From Deltaproteobacteria bacterium (GTDB lineage Bacteria > JAEEML01): a DNA stretch of 7,712 nucleotides. Both the position numbers and the translations under genes were made by a program. Location of the stretch: the NCBI GenBank assembly GCA_016283195.1, contig JAEEML010000013.1:1-7712 (forward strand). The letters run 5' to 3'. The notes under the pieces were generated by a model. That model was not told the DNA's origin, did no database searches, and saw only the letters and a list, made by a program, of their open reading frames with translations. Positions 1 to 6,650 of the stretch are shown here, piece after piece; the first letter of the stretch is position 1; each line of letters begins with the position of its first letter.

Positions 1-576
1 AAGAGTTACCAAGTGGCGGCCACCAAATATCAACAAGTATTCGGCGACCCGGATAACGGCTTTATTCGCCCGGAATACGGCCTCTCCCATGGTTACAATT
101 TTGAATTCCACTGGGGTCTCTTTAAAAACCGCCGCTCGGCCAAACAAATTGCCGCCGGTTTCGGTATCAGCGATTCCACCCGGCCTTATGACACCAGTCT
201 CTACTTCCATTTGGAATTCCCCATGCTGGGCTGGCTCCAACTCTTCGGCTCATACATGGTCTTTGATGCCGATAGCATAAAAACGGCCTTTACCGATACC
301 TCCAGCATGGTCATCATGGGCGGCCTCAGGTTACAGATTTTGCCCTTCCTCTTTATCAACGCCCATTACGCTCATACTTTCCGCGTCCTGGCCACTCCGG
401 GCAGCGAGATTCATTTAGGCAACGACCGCATTCTCGACAGTGCCGGCAAAGCCTCGGCTATCTTCCCGCAAGACGACCTCTATGAGCCGGTGCACACCTT
501 CATGGTGGAACTGGAATTTGGTTGGGAGCTCAAGCACAAGAGCAAAAAGGATAAAACGAGCAAGAAGGATAAGTAA
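1..576 (+). CDS. Putative outer-membrane beta-barrel protein, 5'-truncated
   Basis: The frame is open from the first base of the window, so the visible 191 codons are the C-terminal part of a longer gene; an in-frame GTG at 13 is probably internal, as no Shine-Dalgarno sequence can be seen before it. I do not recognise a named family. The protein shows many short segments of alternating hydrophobic and polar residues with aromatic girdles, for example SLYFHLEFPML, LQLFGSYMVF, MGGLRLQILPFLFINAHYAH and a last strand FMVELEFGWEL, separated by polar loops rich in D, N, G and S. This is typical of a transmembrane beta-barrel. Barrels normally end on the last strand with an aromatic residue. Here a 14-residue tail with eight lysines follows instead. 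The next gene starts 11 bp downstream, so it is probably co-transcribed with the lipoprotein hydrolase. Barrel topology is inferred from pattern only. Confidence 0.55.
   Translation, partial: KSYQVAATKYQQVFGDPDNGFIRPEYGLSHGYNFEFHWGLFKNRRSAKQIAAGFGISDSTRPYDTSLYFHLEFPMLGWLQLFGSYMVFDADSIKTAFTDTSSMVIMGGLRLQILPFLFINAHYAHTFRVLATPGSEIHLGNDRILDSAGKASAIFPQDDLYEPVHTFMVELEFGWELKHKSKKDKTSKKDK
541..576 (+). repeat. 18-bp tandem duplication coding the lysine-rich tail
   Basis: Two adjacent 18-base units, 541-558 and 559-576, encode SKKDKT and then SKKDK plus the stop codon. They differ at five bases: two AAA/AAG lysine wobbles and the bases that turn ACG (Thr) into TAA. The unit length and in-frame arrangement suggest a small in-frame tandem duplication at the 3' end of the barrel gene. 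Confidence 0.6.
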
Positions 577-580
577 GGAG
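574..580 (+). promoter_or_regulatory. Strong ribosome binding site overlapping the upstream stop codon
   Basis: TAAGGAG lies 7 bases before the ATG at 588, and its first three bases are the stop codon of the barrel gene. This fixes the start of the lipoprotein gene and suggests translational coupling of the two. Confidence 0.75.
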
Positions 581-587
581 TTTTCTT

Positions 588-3149
588 ATGAAATATTATA
601 AATATATCAGTGGATTAAGCCTCAGTCTTTTGGCTGCCTGCACTGCGGTTCCCTACACGGATATCGGCTATTTAAACCCCGGCGAAGCTTGTACGCAAAC
701 TTATTTTTGCCCGGCCGGCTACGAATGTAGCGAAGGTTTTTGCACCGCCATTTCCGATCCCGATGTCAATACCTATAAAGGCAAATCCTGCGATAAACAC
801 AGCGATTGTTGCCAAGACAGCGAGGGCGACGGCAACTGCATTAATGAAAACGGCCTATATTGCGGCACCCAAAAACGCTGCACCACCACTCCCGGTTCCG
901 GCGAAAATGCGCCCTGTTTTCTCGATGTCGATTGCCAGGCACCTCTCGTTTGCAGCGGCGCCACTTCCACTTGCGTTAAAGTTATCCCCGGCGAAAAGGG
1001 CAACAAGGATCTCGGGGAAAATTGCACTGCTCTCGATGATTGCCGCCGCCCTTATCTTTGTTCCATGATGGGCATCACCCATACTTGCGAAAAATTGCCC
1101 TTCTTCAAAGGGGCAGTTTGCACCGCTTCCGACCGCGAATCGGGGCCATACCGTTTTTATTACGAATTACCAAAAACAGAAGATAGCGCCAGCGACGAAG
1201 GCACCGGCGAATTTTACCGCCACCCCTTCCCCAGCAATGTACGCCTCACCAAAGAGGGCAAAGTTTACCTGGATGACCACCCCTCACCGGGCGAAGTTTT
1301 AGGCGTTGATGTGGCCGCCAAATATATTGAATCAGCCAAAGAGGTGGTTTCCGGCTATGCCTTAAATCAGCCCATATTCTTCCGGGCCAGCGACTTTTTC
1401 CAAAAGGCCTCTATTTGTCTCGATGACGGCAGTATTTACCCGGAACTGGCCGACGGCGACAGTGATGCCTACTGTGAAAATGGCGGAGCACCTACTGTGT
1501 ATTTGGTAAATATCGATAAAAAATCCACCAATTATGCCCAACACCGGCCTGTAGAATTGCGCCTGGTGAAACCGGCCACTCAATTTACTTGCCAAAATCT
1601 TTTGGGTATTGCTCCCTTGACCGGCCACCCGCTGGAGCCGGCAACAACTTATGCTGCCATTATCACCACCGGGGTACATGATGCCATTCATAAGAGCGCA
1701 CCGGTACAAGATACCCTTTTTGCCGCCGCTCTTAATCCCACTCCGGAAGTGCCACAAAAAGTGGTCACCGCCAATCAGCCGCTGAAAGAATATCTGGCCG
1801 ATAAAAATATCGATCCGGCAACTATTGCCGTGGCTGCGGTCTTCACCACCGGTAAGCCGACGGAAATAGGCAAAAAACTCTATAACGCCATCACTAAAAT
1901 GACCGATGTACCCAAATTTAACGCTGATGCCTTTTCCTGCGAAAATCCACCGGCCTCTTACATTTGCCACCAAGGGGAAAACGCCCAAGTCATTGCCTCC
2001 AGAAGCTGTGGCTCAAGCGATACCCGTTTTTATGAAATACATGGTACTTATAAAGCGCCGGCCTTTCAAACCGGCTATCGCCCATATCTCTTAACCGGCG
2101 GCCAAATAAACTTAAATGCCCAAGGCGAGCCGCAAAAATACAAAGATGAGACCATGTGCTATGCTTTAACTATTCCCAAAGACAAAGATAAGCCGGAAAA
2201 TGGCTGGCCGGTTATTGTCTATGCTCACGGCACCGGCGGTAATTACCGTTCATTTGTCACCGATGAGCTGGTAGGTATTTATACCGACCTCGGCTTTGCC
2301 GTCATCAGCTTTGATAACGTCATGCATGGCCCACGCCAGGATCCAAGCTATGACCCCAGCAAGTGGAATCCGGCGCTCTGGAGCCTGGACAATGCCGGCA
2401 ATCTCTTTTTTAATCCAATAAATCCGCAGGCTTCGCGCGATAATATTTTACAAGGCGGCGCCGATTTAATCTCTTTAACCCGCCTGGTGGCGAGCAGCCA
2501 TCCCAGTGTTGACGGCCTGAATATTTCTTTTGATAAAGATAATATTTACTATTTGGGCCACTCGCAGGGTACCACCATCAACGGCCCGTTTTTAGTTAAT
2601 GATACCATCACCAAAGGAGCCATTTTGAGCGGTGCCGGTGCCGAGCTGGCTATTTCCGTTTTGCACAAAAAGAAACCCATAGACCTGGGCGGCACCATGA
2701 GTAATCTTTTAGGCGACCAAAACATTTCGCGGGTAAATCCCATTATGGGCATTTTGTCACTCCTCTTTGCCGAAGTAGATACTTTAAGCTACGCCAGCGG
2801 TTTTGTCACCACGCCGGAACGCCAGCCGCGCCCGCTCATCATGTTTTCCGGTATTGATGACAGCTATTCTCCCAATGAAGCCCAGGCCTCGCAAATTCAG
2901 GCTATGGGAGTACCGCTGGCCGGTACGGTCATTCGCCAGATTCCCGATGTGCCCCTAACCGGCGATGCCACCCTTACCACCACCACACTTAACGGCCAGA
3001 CTATAGATGTAGCGGCGGCGGCCATTCAATATCAGCCGGAAGAAGAGAGCGACGGCCACTTTGTACTCTTTAAAAATGATGATGCCAAAGAAGTATTAAG
3101 ACATTTTCTCTCTACCGCTCTTAGTGGCCATGCGGAGATAAAACCATGA
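588..3149 (+). CDS. Cysteine-rich lipoprotein alpha/beta hydrolase (VolA/Pla-1-like lipase architecture)
   Basis: This 853-residue envelope lipoprotein is probably an esterase or lipase. The signal peptide ends in a lipobox L15-A-A-C18. Residues 35-178 form a Cys-rich module: three units have C-x5-C-x5-C spacing (Cys 35/41/47/52, 110/116/122/129, 146/152/158/167) and a more irregular unit contains Cys 68/74/75/84/92/98. A segment with HPFPSNVRL and VYLDDHPSPG (212-235) resembles the N-terminal domain of bacterial virulence-factor lipases (VolA/Pla-1 type). The C-terminal catalytic domain has an oxyanion-type HGTGG (547-551), a nucleophile elbow G-H-S659-Q-G, a candidate acid D757 or D758 and a candidate histidine H824 in DGHF. 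The gene is coupled to the upstream barrel by the overlapping Shine-Dalgarno and overlaps the next gene by 4 bp. The substrate cannot be read from sequence. Lipoprotein and hydrolase calls are firm; placement in the VolA/Pla-1 group is from remembered motif resemblance. Confidence 0.85.
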   Translation: MKYYKYISGLSLSLLAACTAVPYTDIGYLNPGEACTQTYFCPAGYECSEGFCTAISDPDVNTYKGKSCDKHSDCCQDSEGDGNCINENGLYCGTQKRCTTTPGSGENAPCFLDVDCQAPLVCSGATSTCVKVIPGEKGNKDLGENCTALDDCRRPYLCSMMGITHTCEKLPFFKGAVCTASDRESGPYRFYYELPKTEDSASDEGTGEFYRHPFPSNVRLTKEGKVYLDDHPSPGEVLGVDVAAKYIESAKEVVSGYALNQPIFFRASDFFQKASICLDDGSIYPELADGDSDAYCENGGAPTVYLVNIDKKSTNYAQHRPVELRLVKPATQFTCQNLLGIAPLTGHPLEPATTYAAIITTGVHDAIHKSAPVQDTLFAAALNPTPEVPQKVVTANQPLKEYLADKNIDPATIAVAAVFTTGKPTEIGKKLYNAITKMTDVPKFNADAFSCENPPASYICHQGENAQVIASRSCGSSDTRFYEIHGTYKAPAFQTGYRPYLLTGGQINLNAQGEPQKYKDETMCYALTIPKDKDKPENGWPVIVYAHGTGGNYRSFVTDELVGIYTDLGFAVISFDNVMHGPRQDPSYDPSKWNPALWSLDNAGNLFFNPINPQASRDNILQGGADLISLTRLVASSHPSVDGLNISFDKDNIYYLGHSQGTTINGPFLVNDTITKGAILSGAGAELAISVLHKKKPIDLGGTMSNLLGDQNISRVNPIMGILSLLFAEVDTLSYASGFVTTPERQPRPLIMFSGIDDSYSPNEAQASQIQAMGVPLAGTVIRQIPDVPLTGDATLTTTTLNGQTIDVAAAAIQYQPEEESDGHFVLFKNDDAKEVLRHFLSTALSGHAEIKP

Positions 3150-3913
3150 AAAAATCAAGCTATTTATCAATAATCTGTAGCGCGGCACTTTGCGCTGTTT
3201 CCGCTCTTTCCTGCGATAGCGGCGGCTTGCCGGTAAAACTCGTCATCGACGAATATACCATGGATATAAATGTCGATAATATTATGGCCAGCGCTTTGGT
3301 AGATATGCAAAACCGGGGTTTAATCAGCCCCAATACCGCCGTCTTTCCCATTTTGTGGCCGGAGAGTTTGCCTGCCGTTAATTTTCTCAAAGACTTTGTC
3401 ACCGAACCGGCACAATTTGATTTAACACCGGAAGAAGGCAGCCCGGAAGCCGAAAAATACGGCGATATCGGCACAGCCACCAAAATGGTTAAGCGCATTG
3501 ATATAGACCGCATGGTTATTCGCTTTGATGTCAATAGCTTAACTTGGGATTCGCCGGAGCTTTTAATTCAGGTGGCCGGCGATAAAAATGCCAGTGCAGA
3601 AGACCGCCTGGCCTGGCGCACCATCGGTATAGTGCCCGCTAAACCGGCCGGCTGGGTAGGAGATATGGATTTTGAGTTTGTCCCCGGCGGTGAGCGTTAT
3701 CTAAAAACACAGCTCATGGAAAACGAAAAGGAATTTGCTGTGCGCATTCGTAGCGCTCTTAATTTAAAGCTGGCACCGGGCAATAAGCTCCCGGCCGGTA
3801 AATTAAAAATCCGCCTTATCATTGCCGGCACTTTCTTTGTCGATGCCAAAGAAGCCATCGGCACCATCACCGATGAAGTAAGTAAAGCCAAAGAGGGCGA
3901 AGGCGAAGAATAA
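3146..3913 (+). CDS. Putative lipoprotein of unknown function
   Basis: This 255-residue protein starts at an ATG inside the stop region of the hydrolase gene (ATGA overlap at 3146-3149), with GGAG at 3134-3137 eight bases upstream. It has a basic N-terminus, a hydrophobic stretch and then A-L-S-C23, a slightly non-canonical lipobox (Ala at -3, Leu at -2), so it is probably lipidated at Cys23. Aspartate follows the cysteine; in E. coli Asp at +2 retains lipoproteins in the inner membrane, but that rule does not hold in all bacteria. The mature part has alternating hydrophobic segments (KLVIDEYTMDINV, DIDRMVIRFDVNSL, LKIRLIIAGTFFVDA) that suggest a mainly beta fold, and it ends in a Glu-rich tail. 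I do not recognise a domain. Tight coupling to the hydrolase suggests a partner or accessory role. Confidence 0.75.
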   Translation: MKKSSYLSIICSAALCAVSALSCDSGGLPVKLVIDEYTMDINVDNIMASALVDMQNRGLISPNTAVFPILWPESLPAVNFLKDFVTEPAQFDLTPEEGSPEAEKYGDIGTATKMVKRIDIDRMVIRFDVNSLTWDSPELLIQVAGDKNASAEDRLAWRTIGIVPAKPAGWVGDMDFEFVPGGERYLKTQLMENEKEFAVRIRSALNLKLAPGNKLPAGKLKIRLIIAGTFFVDAKEAIGTITDEVSKAKEGEGEE

Positions 3914-3950
3914 TTCTGCCAATTAAAGCCAGCCGAAAAACGCCATTTTT

Positions 3951-3979
3951 TTGACCCCCAAGCCCAAGCGGGCCATAAC
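3951..3979 (+). promoter_or_regulatory. Candidate sigma70-type promoter for the PilZ gene
   Basis: TTGACC (3951-3956, five of six matches to TTGACA) is followed after exactly 17 bases by CATAAC (3974-3979, four of six matches to TATAAT). Transcription would start near 3986, just ahead of the Shine-Dalgarno at 3994. The -10 element is weak, so this is tentative. Confidence 0.3.
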
Positions 3980-3993
3980 TAAAGAGCCTTTTC

Positions 3994-3998
3994 GGAGG
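3994..3998 (+). promoter_or_regulatory. Ribosome binding site that decides the PilZ gene start
   Basis: GGAGG lies 8 bases before the ATG at 4007. It selects that frame over a competing overlapping reading frame that begins at 3951 and has no such site. Confidence 0.7.
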
Positions 3999-4006
3999 GG
4001 GCAAAG

Positions 4007-4375
4007 ATGGAAGCTATTTTTCAAACTAAAGCCGGTTCTTTTACACATCTCTATGAAAGGCGCTCATCAGCCAGAAGCGGAGCCGCGCTTACGGCAATGG
4101 CTCTCGATGGCCGCAGCGATTTACGCATTCTCGATATCAGCATGGGCGGTATGCTGGCCATTTCGCCTACCACCCGCCTTCCCGGGTCGCTTTTTAAAGT
4201 GCGCATTAATTTTGAAAAATTGGGCGAATCTATCGATCTTTGGGCCAAAACTTTGGACTTAAGGCCCACTGCCGGCGGCGAAGTTGCTCACAAAATTGAA
4301 TTTTGTTACTTAACGCCCAAAGCCACTTTGCTGCTTTACCGCCATCTGGACAGCACGAGAAACGAGTGGAAATAA
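4007..4375 (+). CDS. PilZ-domain protein, probable c-di-GMP receptor
   Basis: This 122-residue protein consists of essentially one PilZ domain. The two c-di-GMP-binding signatures are intact: an arginine motif R19-S-S-A-R23 (RxxxR) and D43-I-S-M-G-G48 (the D/NxSxxG motif), 20 residues apart as usual. Beta-strand-like segments follow (SLFKVRINFEKLG, ESIDLWAKTLDLR, AHKIEFCYL) and then a short C-terminal helix. There is no signal peptide or transmembrane segment, so it is probably cytoplasmic. Single-domain PilZ proteins transmit c-di-GMP levels to a partner such as a polysaccharide synthase, motility apparatus or transcription factor. The gene stands between an envelope lipoprotein operon and a glycan-decoration cluster, with gaps of 93 and 109 bp, so it may be its own transcription unit. 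Any link to the neighbouring glycan genes is inferred from position alone. Confidence 0.85.
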   Translation: MEAIFQTKAGSFTHLYERRSSARSGAALTAMALDGRSDLRILDISMGGMLAISPTTRLPGSLFKVRINFEKLGESIDLWAKTLDLRPTAGGEVAHKIEFCYLTPKATLLLYRHLDSTRNEWK

Positions 4376-4408
4376 TCTTTTAAAGGCTAAATATTTTGGC
4401 CGAATAGC

Positions 4409-4437
4409 TTGCTAAACATTTTTCAGAGCTATAAAAT
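4409..4437 (+). promoter_or_regulatory. Candidate sigma70-type promoter for the LicD/TagD cluster
   Basis: TTGCTA (4409-4414, four of six matches to TTGACA) and TAAAAT (4432-4437, five of six matches to TATAAT) are separated by 17 bases in the most AT-rich part of the gap. Transcription would begin near 4444 and give a leader of about 40 bases. The spacing and location are good, but the call rests on motif matching only. Confidence 0.4.
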
Positions 4438-4450
4438 ACCGTGCGCGTTG

Positions 4451-4469
4451 CTTAAGGAATTGCCTTTAG
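4451..4469 (+). promoter_or_regulatory. Small imperfect leader hairpin before licD-like gene 1
   Basis: CTTAAGG (4451-4457) can pair with CCTTTAG (4463-4469) with one T-T mismatch around a 5-base loop AATTG. There is no T-run, so it is not a terminator. It might influence translation initiation, but a stem of this size occurs by chance often. Confidence 0.2.
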
Positions 4470-4484
4470 ACAACCGGGGGGAAT

Positions 4485-5246
4485 ATGGCCGAAAATTTTG
4501 ACCTTAAAAGAGTGCAAAAACGCCTATTGGAAATGGCCGTAAAAATTGCCTCTATCCTGGAAAAGCATGAAATTCCTTATACTATAGCGTTTGGCACTCT
4601 TTTGGGAGCCGTGCGTCACGGGAACTTTATCCCCTGGGATGACGATTTTGATTTTTTCCTCTTCTCAGACACCTATGAAAAAGCCATGGGCCTCCTTTCT
4701 AAGGAACTACCTGCCGATATGTTCCTGGAAAACGAGCAAACAGAGCCCAAATATTTTCATGCCTGGGCCCATGTAAAAGATCTGAATAGCGAATGCCGCT
4801 GTGAGCACTATCCTCATGATGAGCTCTATTCGCACCATGGCATCAGCGTGGATCTTTACAAGCTCACCAGGATTAAAGAAAAGGATTTTGCCAGGTTTCG
4901 TTATGTGGAGGCCCTTGCCTACATTGAGCGCCGCCGGGCTCTCGGTTTTATCACTGAAGAAGATTTTAAAAAGCGCCGGGCCGCTTACGAGAGCCGTCTG
5001 GAGAGCGAAAAGAGCGAATCCACAGGCGATTTGCTCGCCTACCCGTTTGATATCGGCAAACAATATCCAGAAGATGTTTTTCCGTTAAAACGTTACAAAA
5101 TTGGCGCCTCAGAATTTTGGGGGCCGGCCAATCCCGATCGCATTTTAACCATGCGCTATGGAAATTATCGGGAATTGCCGCCGGCAGAAGCCAGAATTCC
5201 TCATTATAATTCCGTTAAATTTTTGCATAAGGCCATGGACACATGA
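4485..5246 (+). CDS. LicD-family phosphotransferase, short form (LicD 1)
   Basis: This 253-residue protein is a LicD-family enzyme (nucleotidyltransferase fold). The family transfers a phospho-alcohol such as phosphocholine from a CDP-activated donor to a glycan. The family core is clear: G37-T-L-L-G41-A-V-R44-H45 followed by F48-I-P-W51-D52-D-D-x-D56, in which the acidic residues are the expected metal and nucleotide ligands. The helical N-terminus (1-30) matches the usual lead-in to this motif. It lacks a signal peptide, so it should be cytoplasmic or peripheral to the inner membrane. It lacks the coiled-coil extension of the two downstream LicD paralogs and is divergent from them outside the core, so it likely has a different acceptor. 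Its stop overlaps the start of the TagD-like gene by 4 bp (ATGA, 5243-5246), which ties it closely to CDP-alcohol supply. Confidence 0.88.
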   Translation: MAENFDLKRVQKRLLEMAVKIASILEKHEIPYTIAFGTLLGAVRHGNFIPWDDDFDFFLFSDTYEKAMGLLSKELPADMFLENEQTEPKYFHAWAHVKDLNSECRCEHYPHDELYSHHGISVDLYKLTRIKEKDFARFRYVEALAYIERRRALGFITEEDFKKRRAAYESRLESEKSESTGDLLAYPFDIGKQYPEDVFPLKRYKIGASEFWGPANPDRILTMRYGNYRELPPAEARIPHYNSVKFLHKAMDT

Positions 5247-5635
5247 AACGCGTCATTACTTACGGTACATTCGACCTCCTGCATTATGGGCACATCAACT
5301 TGCTGCGGCGGGCCAAAGCCCTGGGCGATTACCTCGTTGTGGCACTTTCTACCGATGAATTCAACTGGAATGCCAAACAAAAAAAATGCTATTTCAGCTA
5401 CGAAAAGCGCAAACAGCTCTTGGAAGCCATTCGCTACGTTGACCTGGTCATCCCGGAAGAAAGCTGGGAACAAAAGAAAACCGACATCAAAGAATACCAT
5501 ATTGACACTTTTGTCATAGGCGATGATTGGGCCGGAAAATTCGATTTTCTAAAAGAAAGCTGCGAGGTCGTCTATCTTCCCCGCACCCCGGAAGTCAGCA
5601 CCACACAAATAAAAAAAGATTTGGAGAATAAATAG
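5243..5635 (+). CDS. tagD: Glycerol-3-phosphate cytidylyltransferase (TagD-like)
   Basis: This enzyme is predicted to form CDP-glycerol and pyrophosphate from CTP and sn-glycerol 3-phosphate in the cytoplasm. Its 130 residues match the single-domain length of Bacillus subtilis TagD. Visible signatures are the cytidylyltransferase motif G8-T-F-D-L-L-H14-Y-G-H17 (HxGH), the internal segment [11 protein letters not shown], and R114-T-P-E-V-S119-T-T, corresponding to the RTxxISTT motif. Much of the rest ([29 protein letters not shown]) agrees with TagD as I remember it, which favours glycerol phosphate over choline phosphate. The variations are HYGH in place of HWGH, and Pro-Glu-Val where TagD has Glu-Gly-Ile. 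The start overlaps the LicD 1 stop by 4 bp, with AAGG ten bases upstream, and the next gene begins 2 bp after the stop, so it is embedded in a LicD operon. In Gram-positives CDP-glycerol feeds TagB/TagF; neither is present here. Confidence 0.92.
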   Translation: MKRVITYGTFDLLHYGHINLLRRAKALGDYLVVALSTDEFNWNAKQKKCYFSYEKRKQLLEAIRYVDLVIPEESWEQKKTDIKEYHIDTFVIGDDWAGKFDFLKESCEVVYLPRTPEVSTTQIKKDLENK

Positions 5636-5637
5636 TT

Positions 5638-6612
5638 ATGGGCGCCACGCAAACTATAAAACATTTCCTCTGGCCTTTTTACAAAACCATTTTTAAAACC
5701 CACGTTGAAAATAAGCGCCTAAAAAAAGAAAACGAAGAATTAAGATATCAAATTAAATATTTAGAGCGCCATTTTGATATCGGCAAAATGAAACCGGCCA
5801 GCGGCCTCTTAAGAGAAATTCAGCTAACCGAAGTGGAATTTGCCGCCCACATTCTGGATTTATTAAAGCCTTATAACATTCCGCTCTACCTGGAAGGCGG
5901 AGCACTCCTGGGAACGGTGCGCCACGGCGGCTTTATCCCTTGGGACGACGATGTCGATCTCGCCATGGCCCACAAAGACTATTTCAAACTGCTGAAAATA
6001 TTTGAGAAAGATGCCAATTTTATTGTAATAGATTCAAGGCAAAAATCCGGTAATTATTTGGAATATTATGACAAACAAATTCGGGCCAATCCAAATAAAA
6101 ATATAGTAATAAGGTCGCCCACCTGCACACATATTTTTAATGGCACCTCAATAAGAGATGCCAAAAATCTGGAGCTTTTCCCCAATGATTTTTTAAAGGA
6201 AAGAGCCACAGAAAAAGAATTTTTAGCTTTTAGAGAGAAAGTAAATGTTTTCATAAACGGCCCGGCCACCTGGAGAGAAATTTTTGATTTTTATGATACC
6301 GCCTGGCAGGAATGCGGTCTATATTCGGCCAAACCAACCTCGCGTGTGGCTCATGGGCTGGGTAATTGGGTCTTTACCGAATACGCTTTTCACGGCTTTA
6401 GAAAGTTTGAGGATATATATCCTCTTAAAACGATAACTTTTGAAGGCTATGAATTTCCCTGCCCGGCCAATATTGAGGCCAGTCTTATCAGCGTCTATGG
6501 CAATTCTTGGCGCGAGTACCCGCAAAATATAGGTTTTCCGCTCTCTACAATGGAAAAGAACAAATATTATAAAGCGGCCGGAGAGCCGCTGATTAAATAT
6601 CAGGATTTTTAA
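5638..6612 (+). CDS. LicD-family phosphotransferase with N-terminal coiled coil (LicD 2)
   Basis: This 324-residue protein is a LicD-family transferase. Order of parts: a basic, amphipathic start with aromatic residues (IKHFLWPFYKTIF, 7-19) that could touch the membrane; a heptad coiled coil (about 22-46) with leucines 28, 35 and 42 exactly seven apart; a helical lead-in; and the LicD core E86-G-G-A-L-L-G92 with R95-H96 and P101-W-D103-D-D-V-D107. A long C-terminal region shared with LicD 3 contains EYYDK (about 141-145), IRANP, FNGT, a PNDFLKE segment and GLGNW. The start ATG is 2 bp after the TagD stop, with GGAG at 5623-5626. It probably works on the inner face of the inner membrane on a lipid-linked or nascent glycan, using a CDP-alcohol, plausibly CDP-glycerol from the gene just upstream. 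The acceptor is unknown. Confidence 0.87.
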   Translation: MGATQTIKHFLWPFYKTIFKTHVENKRLKKENEELRYQIKYLERHFDIGKMKPASGLLREIQLTEVEFAAHILDLLKPYNIPLYLEGGALLGTVRHGGFIPWDDDVDLAMAHKDYFKLLKIFEKDANFIVIDSRQKSGNYLEYYDKQIRANPNKNIVIRSPTCTHIFNGTSIRDAKNLELFPNDFLKERATEKEFLAFREKVNVFINGPATWREIFDFYDTAWQECGLYSAKPTSRVAHGLGNWVFTEYAFHGFRKFEDIYPLKTITFEGYEFPCPANIEASLISVYGNSWREYPQNIGFPLSTMEKNKYYKAAGEPLIKYQDF

Positions 6613-6650
6613 AACATTCTCTAAAACAGTAAACTTGAGGTTTTGCTTAA

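Larger units (their letters stand above)
3914..4006. other. Intergenic gap between lipoprotein operon and pilZ gene
   Basis: This 93-base gap holds a possible promoter (3951-3979) and the ribosome binding site of the next gene. A weak A5/T5 inverted pair at 3936-3950 lacks a GC stem and is not a convincing terminator. Nothing else is recognisable. Confidence 0.5.
4376..4484. other. AT-rich intergenic region ahead of the LicD/TagD cluster
   Basis: This 109-base region separates the PilZ gene from the glycan cluster. It carries a candidate promoter (4409-4437), a small imperfect hairpin in the presumed leader (4451-4469) and a purine run GGGGGGA (4476-4482 region) that can serve as the ribosome binding site for the ATG at 4485. 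No clear intrinsic terminator for the PilZ gene is visible. Confidence 0.5.

Noticed and set aside
1362-1988. A 208-codon antisense open frame inside the hydrolase gene
   Set aside because: It is fully covered by the well-supported hydrolase lipoprotein frame on the + strand, shows no recognisable domain and breaks the uniform gene direction; long antisense frames are expected opposite coding sequence of this composition.
3936-3953. A-run/T-run inverted pair as a terminator after the lipoprotein operon
   Set aside because: The stem is only A-T pairs around CGCC and would be too weak for an intrinsic terminator, despite the following T-run.
3962-3973. GCCC-AAGC-GGGC hairpin
   Set aside because: A 4-bp stem without a T-run, lying inside the candidate promoter spacer; too short to call a regulatory structure.
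3951-4262. A 103-codon + strand frame overlapping the PilZ gene
   Set aside because: The competing frame at 4007 has a GGAGG site and both PilZ motifs; this one has neither a ribosome binding site nor a recognisable domain.
6001-6120. Locally AT-rich stretch in LicD 2 as evidence of a foreign island
   Set aside because: By hand count this stretch is about 31% GC, but the motif region just before it (5881-5940) is about 67%, so the composition is patchy within one gene and a transfer boundary cannot be drawn by eye.
6613-6650. AAAAC/GTTTT inverted pair between LicD 2 and LicD 3 as a terminator or promoter-linked hairpin
   Set aside because: A 5-bp AT-rich stem with a 12-base loop and no T-run; most likely chance in a 38-base gap within one operon.
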